NCBI GenBank assembly: GCA_963724285.1
Contig: CAVRUD010000013.1
Coordinates: 186,001 to 250,000, forward strand
Source: CAVRUD01 sp963724285
GTDB taxonomy: Bacteria; Chloroflexota; Chloroflexia; Thermomicrobiales; UBA6265
Direction of reading: 5' to 3'
Length of the DNA: 64,000 bases
Part shown: positions 28,514-37,469 of the stretch, in pieces
Layout: every line of letters starts with the position of its first letter
Position numbering within the stretch: position 1 is the first letter of the stretch
Notes under the pieces: generated by a model
What the model was told of the DNA's origin: nothing
The model's database searches: none
Seen by the model: the letters and a program-made list of their open reading frames with translations, nothing else
Translations under genes and position numbers: made by a program

Positions 28514-29428
28514 CTACCCGCTCGGCAGATCCAGCGTCTCGTGGAGGCGGGAGAGGAACGCTTGCCGATCGACGCTCCGGGAGATCTCGACGGCGCCCGG
28601 TCCTATGACCCGAGTCTGCCCTCTGTGCTCCTCGTCGACGGCGACAACCACAGCGGACAGCTCATTTTGGACAATGCCGGGTGCCGCGGCTACCGCAACC
28701 GCCAGCGGATCGTGGAGGTGGAACTCGGTGATCTGGCGTTCCTCGAACGAGCGGCGGGCAACATGCCGGACCAGTTCAGCCCCCTTCCCAGGATGGCTGA
28801 TCGCCGCGTCGTAGCCGGCCCGCGAGATCGCCACCTGCATAGACACATCCAGGCCGACCGCGACGATGCGCTTGAACTGAGGGGCAACCTCAAAGACCTG
28901 ACCGGCCGATTCGGGATCACAGAAGATGTTGAACTCCGCCCACGGCCGGACGTTGCCCGGGACATGATAGGCGCCGCCCATGATGACGACGCCGGCGACC
29001 ATTTCCGGCAAGCGCGGCTCCACGTTGAGCGCGATCGCCAGGTTCGTGAGCGGCCCGACACAGACAAGCGTCAGCTCGCCGAGCCGCTCGGTCGCATAGC
29101 GGATCATCGCGGCCGGTCCGCGGAGCTCGCCGGGACCACGGGAACTTTTCGGCAGGTTGGACTCACCGAGCCCGTCGGATCCGTGGAAATAGTCCGCCAT
29201 GAACAGCGGGCGAGCGATCGGCCGGCTCGCACCTCGATAAACAGGCACATAGTCAGCACCCACGAAGTCGAGGACCGCCAGGGTATTGCTGGTCGCGTTG
29301 GTGATGTCGATGTTGCCCGCCACCGTGGTGCAGGCAACCAGCTCAATCTCTGGATCGGCAACCGCCATGGCAATGGCGACCGCATCATCGACCCCCGTAT
29401 CGACGTCGAGGATGATCGGCGTCGTCAT
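28514..29428 (-). CDS. inosine-uridine preferring nucleoside hydrolase
   Basis: This 304-residue enzyme splits the N-glycosidic bond of ribonucleosides, releasing base and ribose. The calcium-binding signature ILDVDTGVDDAVAI (D8, D10, D14, D15) is at the N-terminus, followed by YFHGSDGLGE, VVIMGGAYHVPGN and a late HDPLAVAVAA carrying the fourth metal-site Asp and an active-site His. Length matches the family. Its start overlaps the stop of the preceding TPP-enzyme gene by 4 bp (ATGA), indicating translational coupling. It may serve salvage of ribosides. Confidence 0.93.
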   Translation of the reverse strand: MTTPIILDVDTGVDDAVAIAMAVADPEIELVACTTVAGNIDITNATSNTLAVLDFVGADYVPVYRGASRPIARPLFMADYFHGSDGLGESNLPKSSRGPGELRGPAAMIRYATERLGELTLVCVGPLTNLAIALNVEPRLPEMVAGVVIMGGAYHVPGNVRPWAEFNIFCDPESAGQVFEVAPQFKRIVAVGLDVSMQVAISRAGYDAAISHPGKGAELVRHVARRSFEERQITEFHLHDPLAVAVAAAPGIVQNELSAVVVAVDEEHRGQTRVIGPGAVEISRSVDRQAFLSRLHETLDLPSG

Positions 29429-31158
29429 CGCTGTGTTCCGATCGCCTGGCTGCGCGCCGCCTCCGCCGACTCCCAGCCGGCCACCGGTGGCGTTTCTGTC
29501 ATCTGAGCCTCAGTCACAACGTCCAGAAAGTAAGGACCTCCATCCGCCAGCGCGTCGGCCAGCGCCCCATCGATGTCGGCGGGATCGACCACGTGCCGGG
29601 AGCGGAACCCGAAGCCCCGGGCAATGGCGGCGTAGTCAACCGACGTGAAATCGACGCCAAAGTACCGATCGTCGTGATGGATGTGCTGGAGTTGCTTGAT
29701 CCAGCCGTAGGTGCCGTTCGAGCACTGGATGATGACGATCGGGAGGTTCAAGCGAGAGATGGTCTCCATCTCACCGCAGGACATGCCAAAGCTGCCGTCG
29801 CCGGTCATGCCAACCACCCGGCGCCCGGGAGCCGCCATCGCCGCGCCGACAACGCCGGGAATCGCGTATCCCAAACCGCCATGCGCCCGGGGAATGACCG
29901 TCGTGCGGCCCGCCCGCCGAAGCTCGTACTGAGCGCCAAGATACGGCGTCGGTGTGCCGGGATCGGCGACGATGATTGCGTCGTCCTCGATCTGCTCGCG
30001 CATGGCCCGCACCAGGCGCTGTGGCTTGATGGGCTGTGCGTCGCTCTTCGCCAGTTCGGCGATCTGGGCCCAATAGCGGTCGCGCTCCGCCAAGAGCGCG
30101 TCGACCCGCTTCTGCTGTCCCGCCTTGTACCGTGCCCGGTCGGCCGGGTCGATCGCTTCGAAGATGTCTTCCAGTCCCAGCCTGGCATCTGCGGCCAGCG
30201 GCGCGACAAGCCGGTAGTTGTTGCCGATCTCCCAGGGCTCGACGTCGAGCTGGATGACCTTCTGCGCGCCGGTAGGACTCGGAACCGTCCAGTGATGGGT
30301 AGTCGTCGAATCGGTCCGGGACCCGACGTAGATCACGAGATCGGCACCGGTCACCCAGGCGTTGGCGTAGGAGCGGGCACCGTTCCCGCCGACGATTCCG
30401 AGGCTGACGGGGCTCGTTTCGGCAATGCTGCCCTTGCCGTTGATCGAGGTGCCAACCGGGATGTTGAGCGCTTCGGCCAGCGCGGTGAGCGCGTCCCAGG
30501 CGCCGGCGGTCACAACGCCGCCACCGGCGACGATGACGGGACGTGAGGATGCCAGGATCGCGTCCGCCGCGCGTTGAACCAGGGTTGGATCGGGGCGAGT
30601 ACGCAGGGCCGGCGCCCGGCCGAACTCGGGGACACCCCAGACGCTGGCGTCCGGTGTTTCGCCTTCAAGGACATCGGCCGGCAGCGACAAGTGCGTCGCG
30701 CCGGGGCGGATCGAGGTCGCCATCCGGAAGGCCCGGCGTGTCGCCGCCGCCAGTGTTTCAGCGCTGTTGACTCGCGTATTCCAGGTCGTAACCGGGCGGA
30801 ACAACGTCTCCTGATCCAACTCGGTGAGCACGCCCTGGCCGTGCTGCCCAACCGGCGTATCCGACGTCAGGCAGACCAGGGGGATGGCCGAACCCTGCGC
30901 TTCGGCCACGCCGGGAACGATGTAGGTAGCGCCTCCACCGCTCGGCCCTTCGCAGACACCCACCTTGCCGGAGACCCTGGCGTAGACATCGGCCATGAAC
31001 GATGCAGAGCGCTCATCGCGCGTCATCACGTGTGTCACACGATCTTGCTCGTCGCGAAGGGCGTCGTAGAACGCAACGCCGGTATCACCCGGCAGGCCGA
31101 AAATATGAGTAACGTCGCTCTCGATCAGCACCCGGGTAAGCGCGCGGGCTCCCTGCAT
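29425..31158 (-). CDS. thiamine-diphosphate-binding enzyme, acetolactate synthase-like
   Basis: The 577-residue protein has the three-domain layout of acetolactate synthase, glyoxylate carboligase and related enzymes: N-terminal pyrimidine-binding domain with the Glu equivalent in TRDERSASFMADVYAR, central domain, and C-terminal PP domain with GDGSFGMSCGEMETISRLNLP and a following NGTYGWIKQ (metal-binding G-D-G...N). Residues ADVYARVSGKVGVCEGPSGGG fit the family. Glyoxylate carboligase normally lacks the Glu, so this is probably another carboligase or decarboxylase. It is 104 bp from the glycerate kinase and coupled to the nucleoside hydrolase. Confidence 0.88.
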   Translation of the reverse strand: MQGARALTRVLIESDVTHIFGLPGDTGVAFYDALRDEQDRVTHVMTRDERSASFMADVYARVSGKVGVCEGPSGGGATYIVPGVAEAQGSAIPLVCLTSDTPVGQHGQGVLTELDQETLFRPVTTWNTRVNSAETLAAATRRAFRMATSIRPGATHLSLPADVLEGETPDASVWGVPEFGRAPALRTRPDPTLVQRAADAILASSRPVIVAGGGVVTAGAWDALTALAEALNIPVGTSINGKGSIAETSPVSLGIVGGNGARSYANAWVTGADLVIYVGSRTDSTTTHHWTVPSPTGAQKVIQLDVEPWEIGNNYRLVAPLAADARLGLEDIFEAIDPADRARYKAGQQKRVDALLAERDRYWAQIAELAKSDAQPIKPQRLVRAMREQIEDDAIIVADPGTPTPYLGAQYELRRAGRTTVIPRAHGGLGYAIPGVVGAAMAAPGRRVVGMTGDGSFGMSCGEMETISRLNLPIVIIQCSNGTYGWIKQLQHIHHDDRYFGVDFTSVDYAAIARGFGFRSRHVVDPADIDGALADALADGGPYFLDVVTEAQMTETPPVAGWESAEAARSQAIGTQR

Positions 31159-31262
31159 CGCCGGATCCTCCCAGAGTTCAACCTACGGGCACGTCCACCT
31201 TAGGCAGGTGACTATACCAGCCCACCAGCCGGGATCGGTCGTGCAATTCCTGTCGGACGTGC

Positions 31263-32555
31263 TTACCTGCGGCGGACCGCGACGTAGAGGTCGTTGACGT
31301 TGGTGCCGGTCGGTCCGGTTCGCACGGTTCCGCCGGCGGCATCGAACACTGCCAGGCTATCGTTGCGGGCAAGTGCAGCCCGGGAATCGGTTCCCGCCGC
31401 CTTAGCCCTCCCGACCGTTCCGGCGTCGGCGATCGCTCCCGCCGCACCAGTGAGTCCATCTTGGCCATCGGTCGCAAGGCTCGCCACGATCCAGCCGTCG
31501 ACGCCGCGCTCCTCCATGCTGATCGCGGCGGCAAGGGCAAACTCCGTGTTGCGGCCGCCGAGGCCGTCTCCCCGGACGGTTACCGTCGCCTCCCCGCCTC
31601 CGAGGAGAACATCGACATCCTCGGGCGCCTGAAGGCATTCGGAGATCCACTGCTCCCCAAGAACGGATGCTTCACCTTCGACGTTCGTCCACGCAACCGA
31701 GACTCGCCGCCCTGCCCGCTCCGCCTGCATGCCCATCTCGTTGACGGCCAGAGCGTTGTCACCTACGACGACAACGGGTTCGCCGCTCGGGACCGGTGTT
31801 GCGGGCTGGGCTGGCTTTAGAGAGAGGACGGCGCGAACTCTCTCCGGAACACGCTCAGTCAGGCCGTACCTCTCCAGGATGTAGAGCGCCTTCTCCGCCG
31901 TGGCACTTGATGCGACGGTGGGACCACTAGCGATCACCGAGGGGTCGTTGCCGAGGACATCAGAGAGCAGAAGGGTAGCGAACTTGGCTTTTTGTCCTGC
32001 CTGCCGCAAACCCCCGCCCTTGACCAGACTCAGCGGGATGCGCACTGCATTGAGGTCCCCGATTGGCGCGCCGGCGCGCAGGAGCAAGTCGGTCGTCCGC
32101 GCCATGTCATCGAGCGTCACCGGCGCCCGTGGCGCTTCCATCAAGGCCGAACCGCCCCCAGAGATCAGCGCCAGGACGAGGTCATCTCCAGTCGCCTGTT
32201 CGACGACCGCGAGGAGCGCCTCGGTCGCGGCGACTCCCCGTTCGTCGGGAATCGGATGTGACGCTTCGTAGACCTGGAGCGGTGGGTTAACAGGCTGATC
32301 GATATGCCCGTCCTTGGTGATGACAATACCGCCGGCAACCCGATCGCCGAGCGTGGCCTGAGCTCCCCGGGCCATGCCGCAGGCCGCCTTGCCAACCGCC
32401 GCTATCCAGATGCGCCCTGGCACTGCAAGCTGGTGCTCGCCAACGGTTATCAGCTGGCCGTCTGCGGCGAGGTTGCGGCGGACCGCCCGCTCGGGATCGA
32501 CCGCACGCAAAGCGCCGGCAAACCAGGAACGAATCAATTCGGCGTCGGCATCCAT
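31263..32555 (-). CDS. glycerate 2-kinase (GckA/TtuD, DUF4147 type)
   Basis: This 430-residue enzyme phosphorylates glycerate with ATP, probably to 2-phosphoglycerate. N-terminal DUF4147 motifs include GKAACGMARGAQATLGD and VYEASHPIPDERG, then LVLALISGGGSALMEAPRAPVTL, and the C-terminal MOFRL domain has LGGGEATVTVRGDGLGGRNTEFALAAA. The gene starts 17 bp after the rluD stop and may be in the same transcript as lspA-rluD. Together with the downstream TPP enzyme it could serve conversion of two-carbon or three-carbon hydroxyacids, though this is only suggested by position. Confidence 0.92.
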   Translation of the reverse strand: MDADAELIRSWFAGALRAVDPERAVRRNLAADGQLITVGEHQLAVPGRIWIAAVGKAACGMARGAQATLGDRVAGGIVITKDGHIDQPVNPPLQVYEASHPIPDERGVAATEALLAVVEQATGDDLVLALISGGGSALMEAPRAPVTLDDMARTTDLLLRAGAPIGDLNAVRIPLSLVKGGGLRQAGQKAKFATLLLSDVLGNDPSVIASGPTVASSATAEKALYILERYGLTERVPERVRAVLSLKPAQPATPVPSGEPVVVVGDNALAVNEMGMQAERAGRRVSVAWTNVEGEASVLGEQWISECLQAPEDVDVLLGGGEATVTVRGDGLGGRNTEFALAAAISMEERGVDGWIVASLATDGQDGLTGAAGAIADAGTVGRAKAAGTDSRAALARNDSLAVFDAAGGTVRTGPTGTNVNDLYVAVRRR

Positions 32556-32571
32556 CGCCCCGCTGTGCTCC

Positions 32572-33603
32572 TCACCGATCAGGATTCTGAATTGGCGGCT
32601 CGGCCGCCCACTCCTGGGCGACTCGACGCTGCGTGTCGAGGACCGCCGTTAGCTCGGGAGGCAGAGGTGATTCGAACAGCACGGCTCGTCCATCCATGAG
32701 GCGAATCCCGAGCCTGTGGGCATGGAGAAAATGGCGCTTAAGCCAGGGTTCATTGCGGCGCATGGCCGACGCCCGGTCATGCCCGTAGATCGCATCTCCG
32801 ATGACGGGATGCCCGATAAACGCGAAGTGCACCCGGATCTGATGGGTTCGTCCGGTCTCGATCTCCACGTCGACGAACGTGGTGGTCGCCAGCCGCTCCC
32901 TGGTGGAGAAGTGGGTCACGGCGGGTTTGCCCTTGGCATGCGCAGCCATCCGCTGGCGCTGGAGCGGATCCCGACCAATCGGCGCATCGATCGTCGCTTC
33001 GTCGTCTTCCAAAATGCCCGCGACCAGCGTCTGATAGCCCTTCTGCACGGAGCGGTTGGCCCACTGTTCGAGAAGCGACCGGTGCGCCGCATCACTCTTG
33101 GCGACGACCATCAGGCCGCTCGTGTCCTTGTCTAGTCGGTGCACGATGCCGGGCCGGTTCGACCCCGCGATCGAGATCTGAGGTGCGTGATACAGCAGGG
33201 CATTGACGAGCGTTCCCCGGGGATGCCCGGGAGCTGGATGGACGACAAGTCCGGCCGGCTTCTCGAGCACGATCATGTCTTCGTCTTCGAAGACGATGTC
33301 GAGAGGGATGTTCTCCGGCTCGAGGTGGATCTCCTCGACAGGCGGTACGGTGACGCTGACCACCTCTCCGGGCGTGAGCTTGAACGAGGACCGCCGCGGG
33401 ACGCCGTCGACGAGCACGGCGCCATCGTCGATCAGGCTCTGCACGTAGGCGCGACTCAAGGTCTGTAACTCGTCCGTGACGTACCGGTCGAGGCGAAGAT
33501 TGGTGTGCTCGTCATCGGGGCGGAGCTCAATCATGCCAGACGGTGTCGGTTGCGCGTCCAGCCCGTCGTCATCGTCGAAGATCTCGTCGTTGCTTGACTC
33601 CAT
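32572..33603 (-). CDS. rluD: RluA-family 23S rRNA pseudouridine synthase
   Basis: A 343-residue RNA-modifying enzyme, RluD-like, converting uridines of 23S rRNA to pseudouridine. An S4 RNA-binding domain (LRLDRYVTDELQTLSRAYVQSLIDDG, about 37-95) precedes the catalytic domain with HRLDKDTSG (155-163; catalytic Asp158). An acidic tail of about 30 residues starts the protein. ATG 33603 lies 7 bp past the lspA stop with GGTGG upstream; a longer form from 33648 would overlap lspA. The lspA-rluD order is a common bacterial pair. RluD rather than RluC is inferred from the neighbour. Confidence 0.93.
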   Translation of the reverse strand: MESSNDEIFDDDDGLDAQPTPSGMIELRPDDEHTNLRLDRYVTDELQTLSRAYVQSLIDDGAVLVDGVPRRSSFKLTPGEVVSVTVPPVEEIHLEPENIPLDIVFEDEDMIVLEKPAGLVVHPAPGHPRGTLVNALLYHAPQISIAGSNRPGIVHRLDKDTSGLMVVAKSDAAHRSLLEQWANRSVQKGYQTLVAGILEDDEATIDAPIGRDPLQRQRMAAHAKGKPAVTHFSTRERLATTTFVDVEIETGRTHQIRVHFAFIGHPVIGDAIYGHDRASAMRRNEPWLKRHFLHAHRLGIRLMDGRAVLFESPLPPELTAVLDTQRRVAQEWAAEPPIQNPDR

Positions 33604-33610
33604 CGCCGGA

Positions 33611-34138
33611 CTAACCACCTTCAACGTAACGGTTCGCAATCGGCCCACCGCTCATCTTGGCCAGATGCGCATCGGAATCGGCCGAAGGTTCGACTGCGAC
33701 ATCGCGAGCGCCATGGTCTGCACGAGACATAGACCAGGCGAGCATCAGAACGCCGATCACCACCGCCGAGTCGGCTACGTTGAACTTCGGCCAAACCCCG
33801 ATCGCAACGAAATCTACGACGTAGCCGAGCCGTAATCGATCGATGACGTTGCCAATTGCGCCGCCGACGACCAAACCCAGGCTCGTCGCCATCAGCAGAG
33901 ACGGCTGCCCGGCGCGAAGGTACCGCCAGATCAACATCGCGATGATGGTCCCGGCGATCAGCGTGAGGAAAACACCCTGCCCTTCAAGGACACCGAACGC
34001 GGCCCCCGTGTTCTCGATGTACTCGAACGCCAAGAGCGATCCCAAAAGTTCGAACCGGTGTGACCCGGAGTCCCGCCCCAGTGACGCAGACGCTATGGCT
34101 TTGGTCGCCTGATCGGCGGCGATAGCAAGCGTGGCCAC
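33611..34138 (-). CDS. lspA: lipoprotein signal peptidase
   Basis: LspA is the inner-membrane aspartyl protease that cuts signal peptides of prolipoproteins. Catalytic Asp residues are seen in GGAIGNVIDRLRLGYVVDF and FNVADSAVV. ENTGAAFGVLEGQG is the conserved N-T-G-A-A-F motif. The only usable start is GTG 34138, which leaves just eight residues before DQATK, so the first transmembrane helix is short. The upstream in-frame codons (PGVALPLIV after a TAA) would complete a normal helix but have no start codon, hinting at a start of unusual type or an indel. rluD follows 7 bp later. Confidence 0.9.
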   Translation of the reverse strand: MATLAIAADQATKAIASASLGRDSGSHRFELLGSLLAFEYIENTGAAFGVLEGQGVFLTLIAGTIIAMLIWRYLRAGQPSLLMATSLGLVVGGAIGNVIDRLRLGYVVDFVAIGVWPKFNVADSAVVIGVLMLAWSMSRADHGARDVAVEPSADSDAHLAKMSGGPIANRYVEGG

Positions 34139-34214
34139 GATGAGCGGCAGGGCGACGCCAGGTTAACAGGCTGCCCCCGGGCCTATTCCCGCGTTCTGTA
34201 GACTCGCCCTTCAG

Positions 34215-34598
34215 CTACCTGCCCCCGTTCTGACGTTCGATGTTGGATTGGCAATCGATGCAATATGCCACGAACGGAAGATATTCCAGCCGCTCCTCGG
34301 CAATCTCTTTGCCACAGCGGGCGCATATGCCAAAGGTGCCCTCGTCCAACCGCCCGTACGCGTCGTTGATCTGGCCGAGGATGGATCGCAAATCGGCTTC
34401 GACTCTCAGGATGCGCTCCTGCTCCTGGACGTTGCTGCCGTCGTCGGCAAGATGATTGCCGACGCTGCCGTTCTCGTCGTCAGAGTCTCCACCGAGGGCG
34501 CGCAACTCCTCCTGGAGGTTTGCCAGTTCGGTTTCGGTGGTAACCTTGCGCTCGTCGAGCGATGCACGCATGGATTTGAGCTTCTTCGCAGCAATCAT
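34215..34598 (-). CDS. TraR/DksA-family zinc finger protein
   Basis: A 127-residue protein with an N-terminal helical hairpin (about 1-80) and a four-cysteine zinc finger, CARC (C92, C95) and CIDC (C113, C116), as in DksA/TraR and YocK-type proteins that bind RNA polymerase or act in stress response. The region between (GKEIAEERLEYLPFVAY) is highly characteristic. ATG 34598 is chosen because the homologous body begins there (MIAAKKLKSMRASLDERK); the frame is open further upstream but without family likeness. It is the first gene of the leftward lspA cluster, 76 bp before lspA. Confidence 0.9.
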   Translation of the reverse strand: MIAAKKLKSMRASLDERKVTTETELANLQEELRALGGDSDDENGSVGNHLADDGSNVQEQERILRVEADLRSILGQINDAYGRLDEGTFGICARCGKEIAEERLEYLPFVAYCIDCQSNIERQNGGR

Positions 34599-34868
34599 GT
34601 TTGTCAGCAGCCTTCGCGTGCCGAAGCGCTGGTGCCGTCCGAGGCACCGGAGCCTGGGGGATCGGTAGCCAGCGTTCGGAGTGGTGTGCACATCCCAGTC
34701 GTCGCGTGCAGGACATGCACTCGGCGCCTCTGGAAACCGATGGTAGCACAGCATCTGGGCTACCTCTGGTGCCCGGTTCAATAGCAAGCTGTCTGCCAGG
34801 ACCCGGCCTGGCAGCCGTATTCCCGGCATTTATCGCCCCGATCGACGTGACGTAAGGGGAGGTTCTGG

Positions 34869-36017
34869 TTGGAGTCTCGTCCATTGCGACTGGTCATCGC
34901 CGGCGGTGGCACCGGCGGTCATGTTCTTCCCGCGATTGCCGTCGTCGACGAGCTCAGGCGACGCACACTCCCGCTCGACCTGCTGTGGATCGGAAGCCGT
35001 GACGGGATCGAGCGCGAGCGAGCCAGCCAGGCGGATATCCCGTTCCGGGCGATCCAGACGGGTAAACTCCGTCGCTACTTCTCCGTTCAGACTGTCACCG
35101 ACGCCGTCAGATTGCCCGTCGGTACTGGCCAGGCGTGGCGCATTCTGCGCTCCTACCGACCTGAAGTCGTGTTCTCCACCGGGGGATTCGTCAGCGTGCC
35201 AACGGTAGCCGCGGCCGCCCGGATTGCCCCCATCTTGACGCACGAGCAGACGGCGGTGGTGGGATTGGCAAACCGGATCAACGCCCGCTTTGCCGACGTC
35301 TTTGCGGTTTCTCACGATCAAACCGCAGCCGCGGCCGGCGCTGTCCATAGCCAGGTCGTGGTCACGGGGAACCCGGTACGCGCAACCATGGCGGGCGGCA
35401 ACGCCGCGGCTGGACGGACCTTTTGTGGGTTCACGGAGGATTTGCCGATTCTCCTGGTGACCGGGGGCGTGCGGGGTTCGACCCCGCTCAACGACCGGAT
35501 CGCGGCACTGCTGCCACGTCTCCTTGAGACGTGCCAGGTCATCCACCAGACCGGCCCAGCCTCGGCGAACGGCGATGCCGAAAAACTCAAAGCCGTCCAG
35601 CAATCCTGGCCCGACGAGCTAAAACGCCATTACCGGGTCGTCGACGTCATCGGCAAAGAGATGGCCGATGTCATGGCGGCCGCAACCCTGGTCATCAGCC
35701 GGTCAGGAGCGGGCACCGTCACCGAAATCGCCTCGTACGGCCCGCCGGCCATCTTGATACCGCTCCCTGGTGCAGGCGGAGACGAACAAACCTGCAACGC
35801 TCGAGTCCTCAGCGACATCGACGCGGCGGTCCTCATTCCCCAGGCCGACGCCACGCCGGAGCGGCTTGGGCAGGAGATAATGGCGCTTCTAGCGGACAGT
35901 GATCGCCGGTCCCGAATGACTGCGGCGGCACGCACCCGCTCGCACCATGACGCGGCAGCCCGGGTGGCTGACGAGTTACTGCGTCTCGCCGGTCGTCCGC
36001 CAGGCGGCGCTCGCTAG
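34869..36017 (+). CDS. murG: UDP-GlcNAc:lipid I GlcNAc transferase
   Basis: MurG adds GlcNAc to lipid I to give lipid II, the last cytoplasmic step of peptidoglycan synthesis, at the inner face of the membrane. The N-terminal nucleotide-sugar loop GGGTGGH (12-18) is near the start; VVFSTGGFVSVP and LTHEQTAVVGLANR follow; the C-terminal donor-binding region has VISRSGAGTVTEIASYGPPAILIPLP. It begins at TTG 34869 after GGGAGG, and its 382 residues are normal in length. It stands alone, away from a dcw cluster, and its end overlaps the end of radA by 4 bp. Confidence 0.92.
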   Translation: MESRPLRLVIAGGGTGGHVLPAIAVVDELRRRTLPLDLLWIGSRDGIERERASQADIPFRAIQTGKLRRYFSVQTVTDAVRLPVGTGQAWRILRSYRPEVVFSTGGFVSVPTVAAAARIAPILTHEQTAVVGLANRINARFADVFAVSHDQTAAAAGAVHSQVVVTGNPVRATMAGGNAAAGRTFCGFTEDLPILLVTGGVRGSTPLNDRIAALLPRLLETCQVIHQTGPASANGDAEKLKAVQQSWPDELKRHYRVVDVIGKEMADVMAAATLVISRSGAGTVTEIASYGPPAILIPLPGAGGDEQTCNARVLSDIDAAVLIPQADATPERLGQEIMALLADSDRRSRMTAAARTRSHHDAAARVADELLRLAGRPPGGAR

Positions 36018-37384
36018 CTCTCCATCGCGGCTTCCATCGCCTCACCGACGGTTCCGGCGCGGACGACCTCGATTCCCTCAGGCATTGACTGCGCACGCCG
36101 ACCGGGAGCCGTCGGCACGATGACCCGGGAGAATCCTAGGCGCCGGGCTTCGTTGACCCGCCGGTCGAGCTGGTTCACGGACCGTAGCTCTCCTGACAGT
36201 CCGATCTCGCCGACGGCGACCGTCCCGGGATCGACCTGGCGGTCGCGGAAGCTCGAGCCGATCGCCAGCGCAACCGCTAGATCGGCGGCAGGCTCGGCGA
36301 TTTTCAGGCCTCCGACGACATTGGCGTAGATGTCCTGGCCGCCGAGAGACAAGCCGACCCGCTTTTGCAGGACGGCGACCAGGAGTTGCAATCGATTAGC
36401 CTCAAGCCCGTTCGCGCTCCGGCGGGGCAGACCGAAAGCGGTCGAGGTCGTCAACGCCTGGACTTCGACCAGAATCGGGCGGGTTCCTTCCATCGTCACC
36501 GCGACAGTCGAGCCGGAAGCGCTGCGATTACGTTCTTCCAGAAACGCCTCGGAAGGGTTGCGGACCTCACGCATACCGGCGTCGGCCATCTCGAAGACGC
36601 CGACCTCGTCCGTCGAGCCGAACCGGTTCTTCACGGCCCGCAGTATCCGATACTGGTGGAACCGCTCGCCCTCCAGGTAGAGCACCGCATCGACCATGTG
36701 CTCGAGCACCCTCGGTCCGGCGATGGTTCCTTCTTTCGTGACATGGCCGATGATCAGAACAGGTATGTTGCGCGGCTTCGCCCATTGCATCAACCGGGCG
36801 GTGCACTCCCGCACCTGCGACACGCTGCCGGCCGCGGAGGTCAGTTCATCCAGGTATACGGTCTGGATCGAGTCGACGATCAGCAATCCGGGCGCGTGCT
36901 CGTCCGCCGCCGCCAGGACTTCGACCAGATTGGTCTCCGACAGGACCCATAGGTCGTCCTGAGGCAGCCCGAGCCGGTCCGCCCGCAATCGGATCTGCTG
37001 CGCCGATTCCTCCGCGGAGACGTAGAGGACCGTGCCGACCTGCCCGGCGAGAGCCGCCGCCGTCTGCAAAACGAGGGTCGATTTCCCGATTCCCGGATCG
37101 CCACCGATCAGGACCAGCGACCCTCCCACCAATCCACCGCCCAGCACCCGGTTGAGTTCTTCGATCGGGACGCTGATCCGGTCGATCGCGGCGGACCCGA
37201 CCGACGACAGCGGCTGCGCCCGGGCAGTTGCCCTGATTCTGCTTGTGCCAGTCGATCCGCCCCGTCTTTCCTCGATTGTCTCGACCATCGATCCCCAGGT
37301 AGAGCAATTGGGGCAGCGCCCGAGAAACCCCGGGCTGACGTAGCCGCATTGCTGACAGACGTATGATGTCTTCGCCTTCGCCAT
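36014..37384 (-). CDS. radA: DNA repair protein RadA
   Basis: RadA is a RecA-like ATPase that helps branch migration during recombination repair. All parts are visible in 456 residues: a zinc finger with C10, C13, C24 and C27 (YVCQQCGY, CPNC), Walker A GGDPGIGKST (94-103), the RadA-specific KNRFG motif at 252-256, and a C-terminal Lon-like domain (about 290-456). Start ATG 37384. It is downstream of clpC, with a hairpin terminator between them, as in many Gram-positive and Chloroflexota genomes. Confidence 0.96.
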   Translation of the reverse strand: MAKAKTSYVCQQCGYVSPGFLGRCPNCSTWGSMVETIEERRGGSTGTSRIRATARAQPLSSVGSAAIDRISVPIEELNRVLGGGLVGGSLVLIGGDPGIGKSTLVLQTAAALAGQVGTVLYVSAEESAQQIRLRADRLGLPQDDLWVLSETNLVEVLAAADEHAPGLLIVDSIQTVYLDELTSAAGSVSQVRECTARLMQWAKPRNIPVLIIGHVTKEGTIAGPRVLEHMVDAVLYLEGERFHQYRILRAVKNRFGSTDEVGVFEMADAGMREVRNPSEAFLEERNRSASGSTVAVTMEGTRPILVEVQALTTSTAFGLPRRSANGLEANRLQLLVAVLQKRVGLSLGGQDIYANVVGGLKIAEPAADLAVALAIGSSFRDRQVDPGTVAVGEIGLSGELRSVNQLDRRVNEARRLGFSRVIVPTAPGRRAQSMPEGIEVVRAGTVGEAMEAAMES

Positions 37385-37411
37385 ACTTCACCGTTGCGAT
37401 TGAGACGACGA

Positions 37412-37436
37412 AGGGGGTGGTCTAACTCCACCCCCT
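37412..37436 (-). terminator. hairpin between clpC and radA
   Basis: A 9 bp stem (AGGGGGTGG and CCACCCCCT) with a 7-base loop lies 33 bp past the clpC stop on the minus strand. The following T run is poor, so read-through into radA is possible. Confidence 0.5.
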
Positions 37437-37469
37437 CCGCGCATCCGACGTTTGCTGTGTACCGATTGG

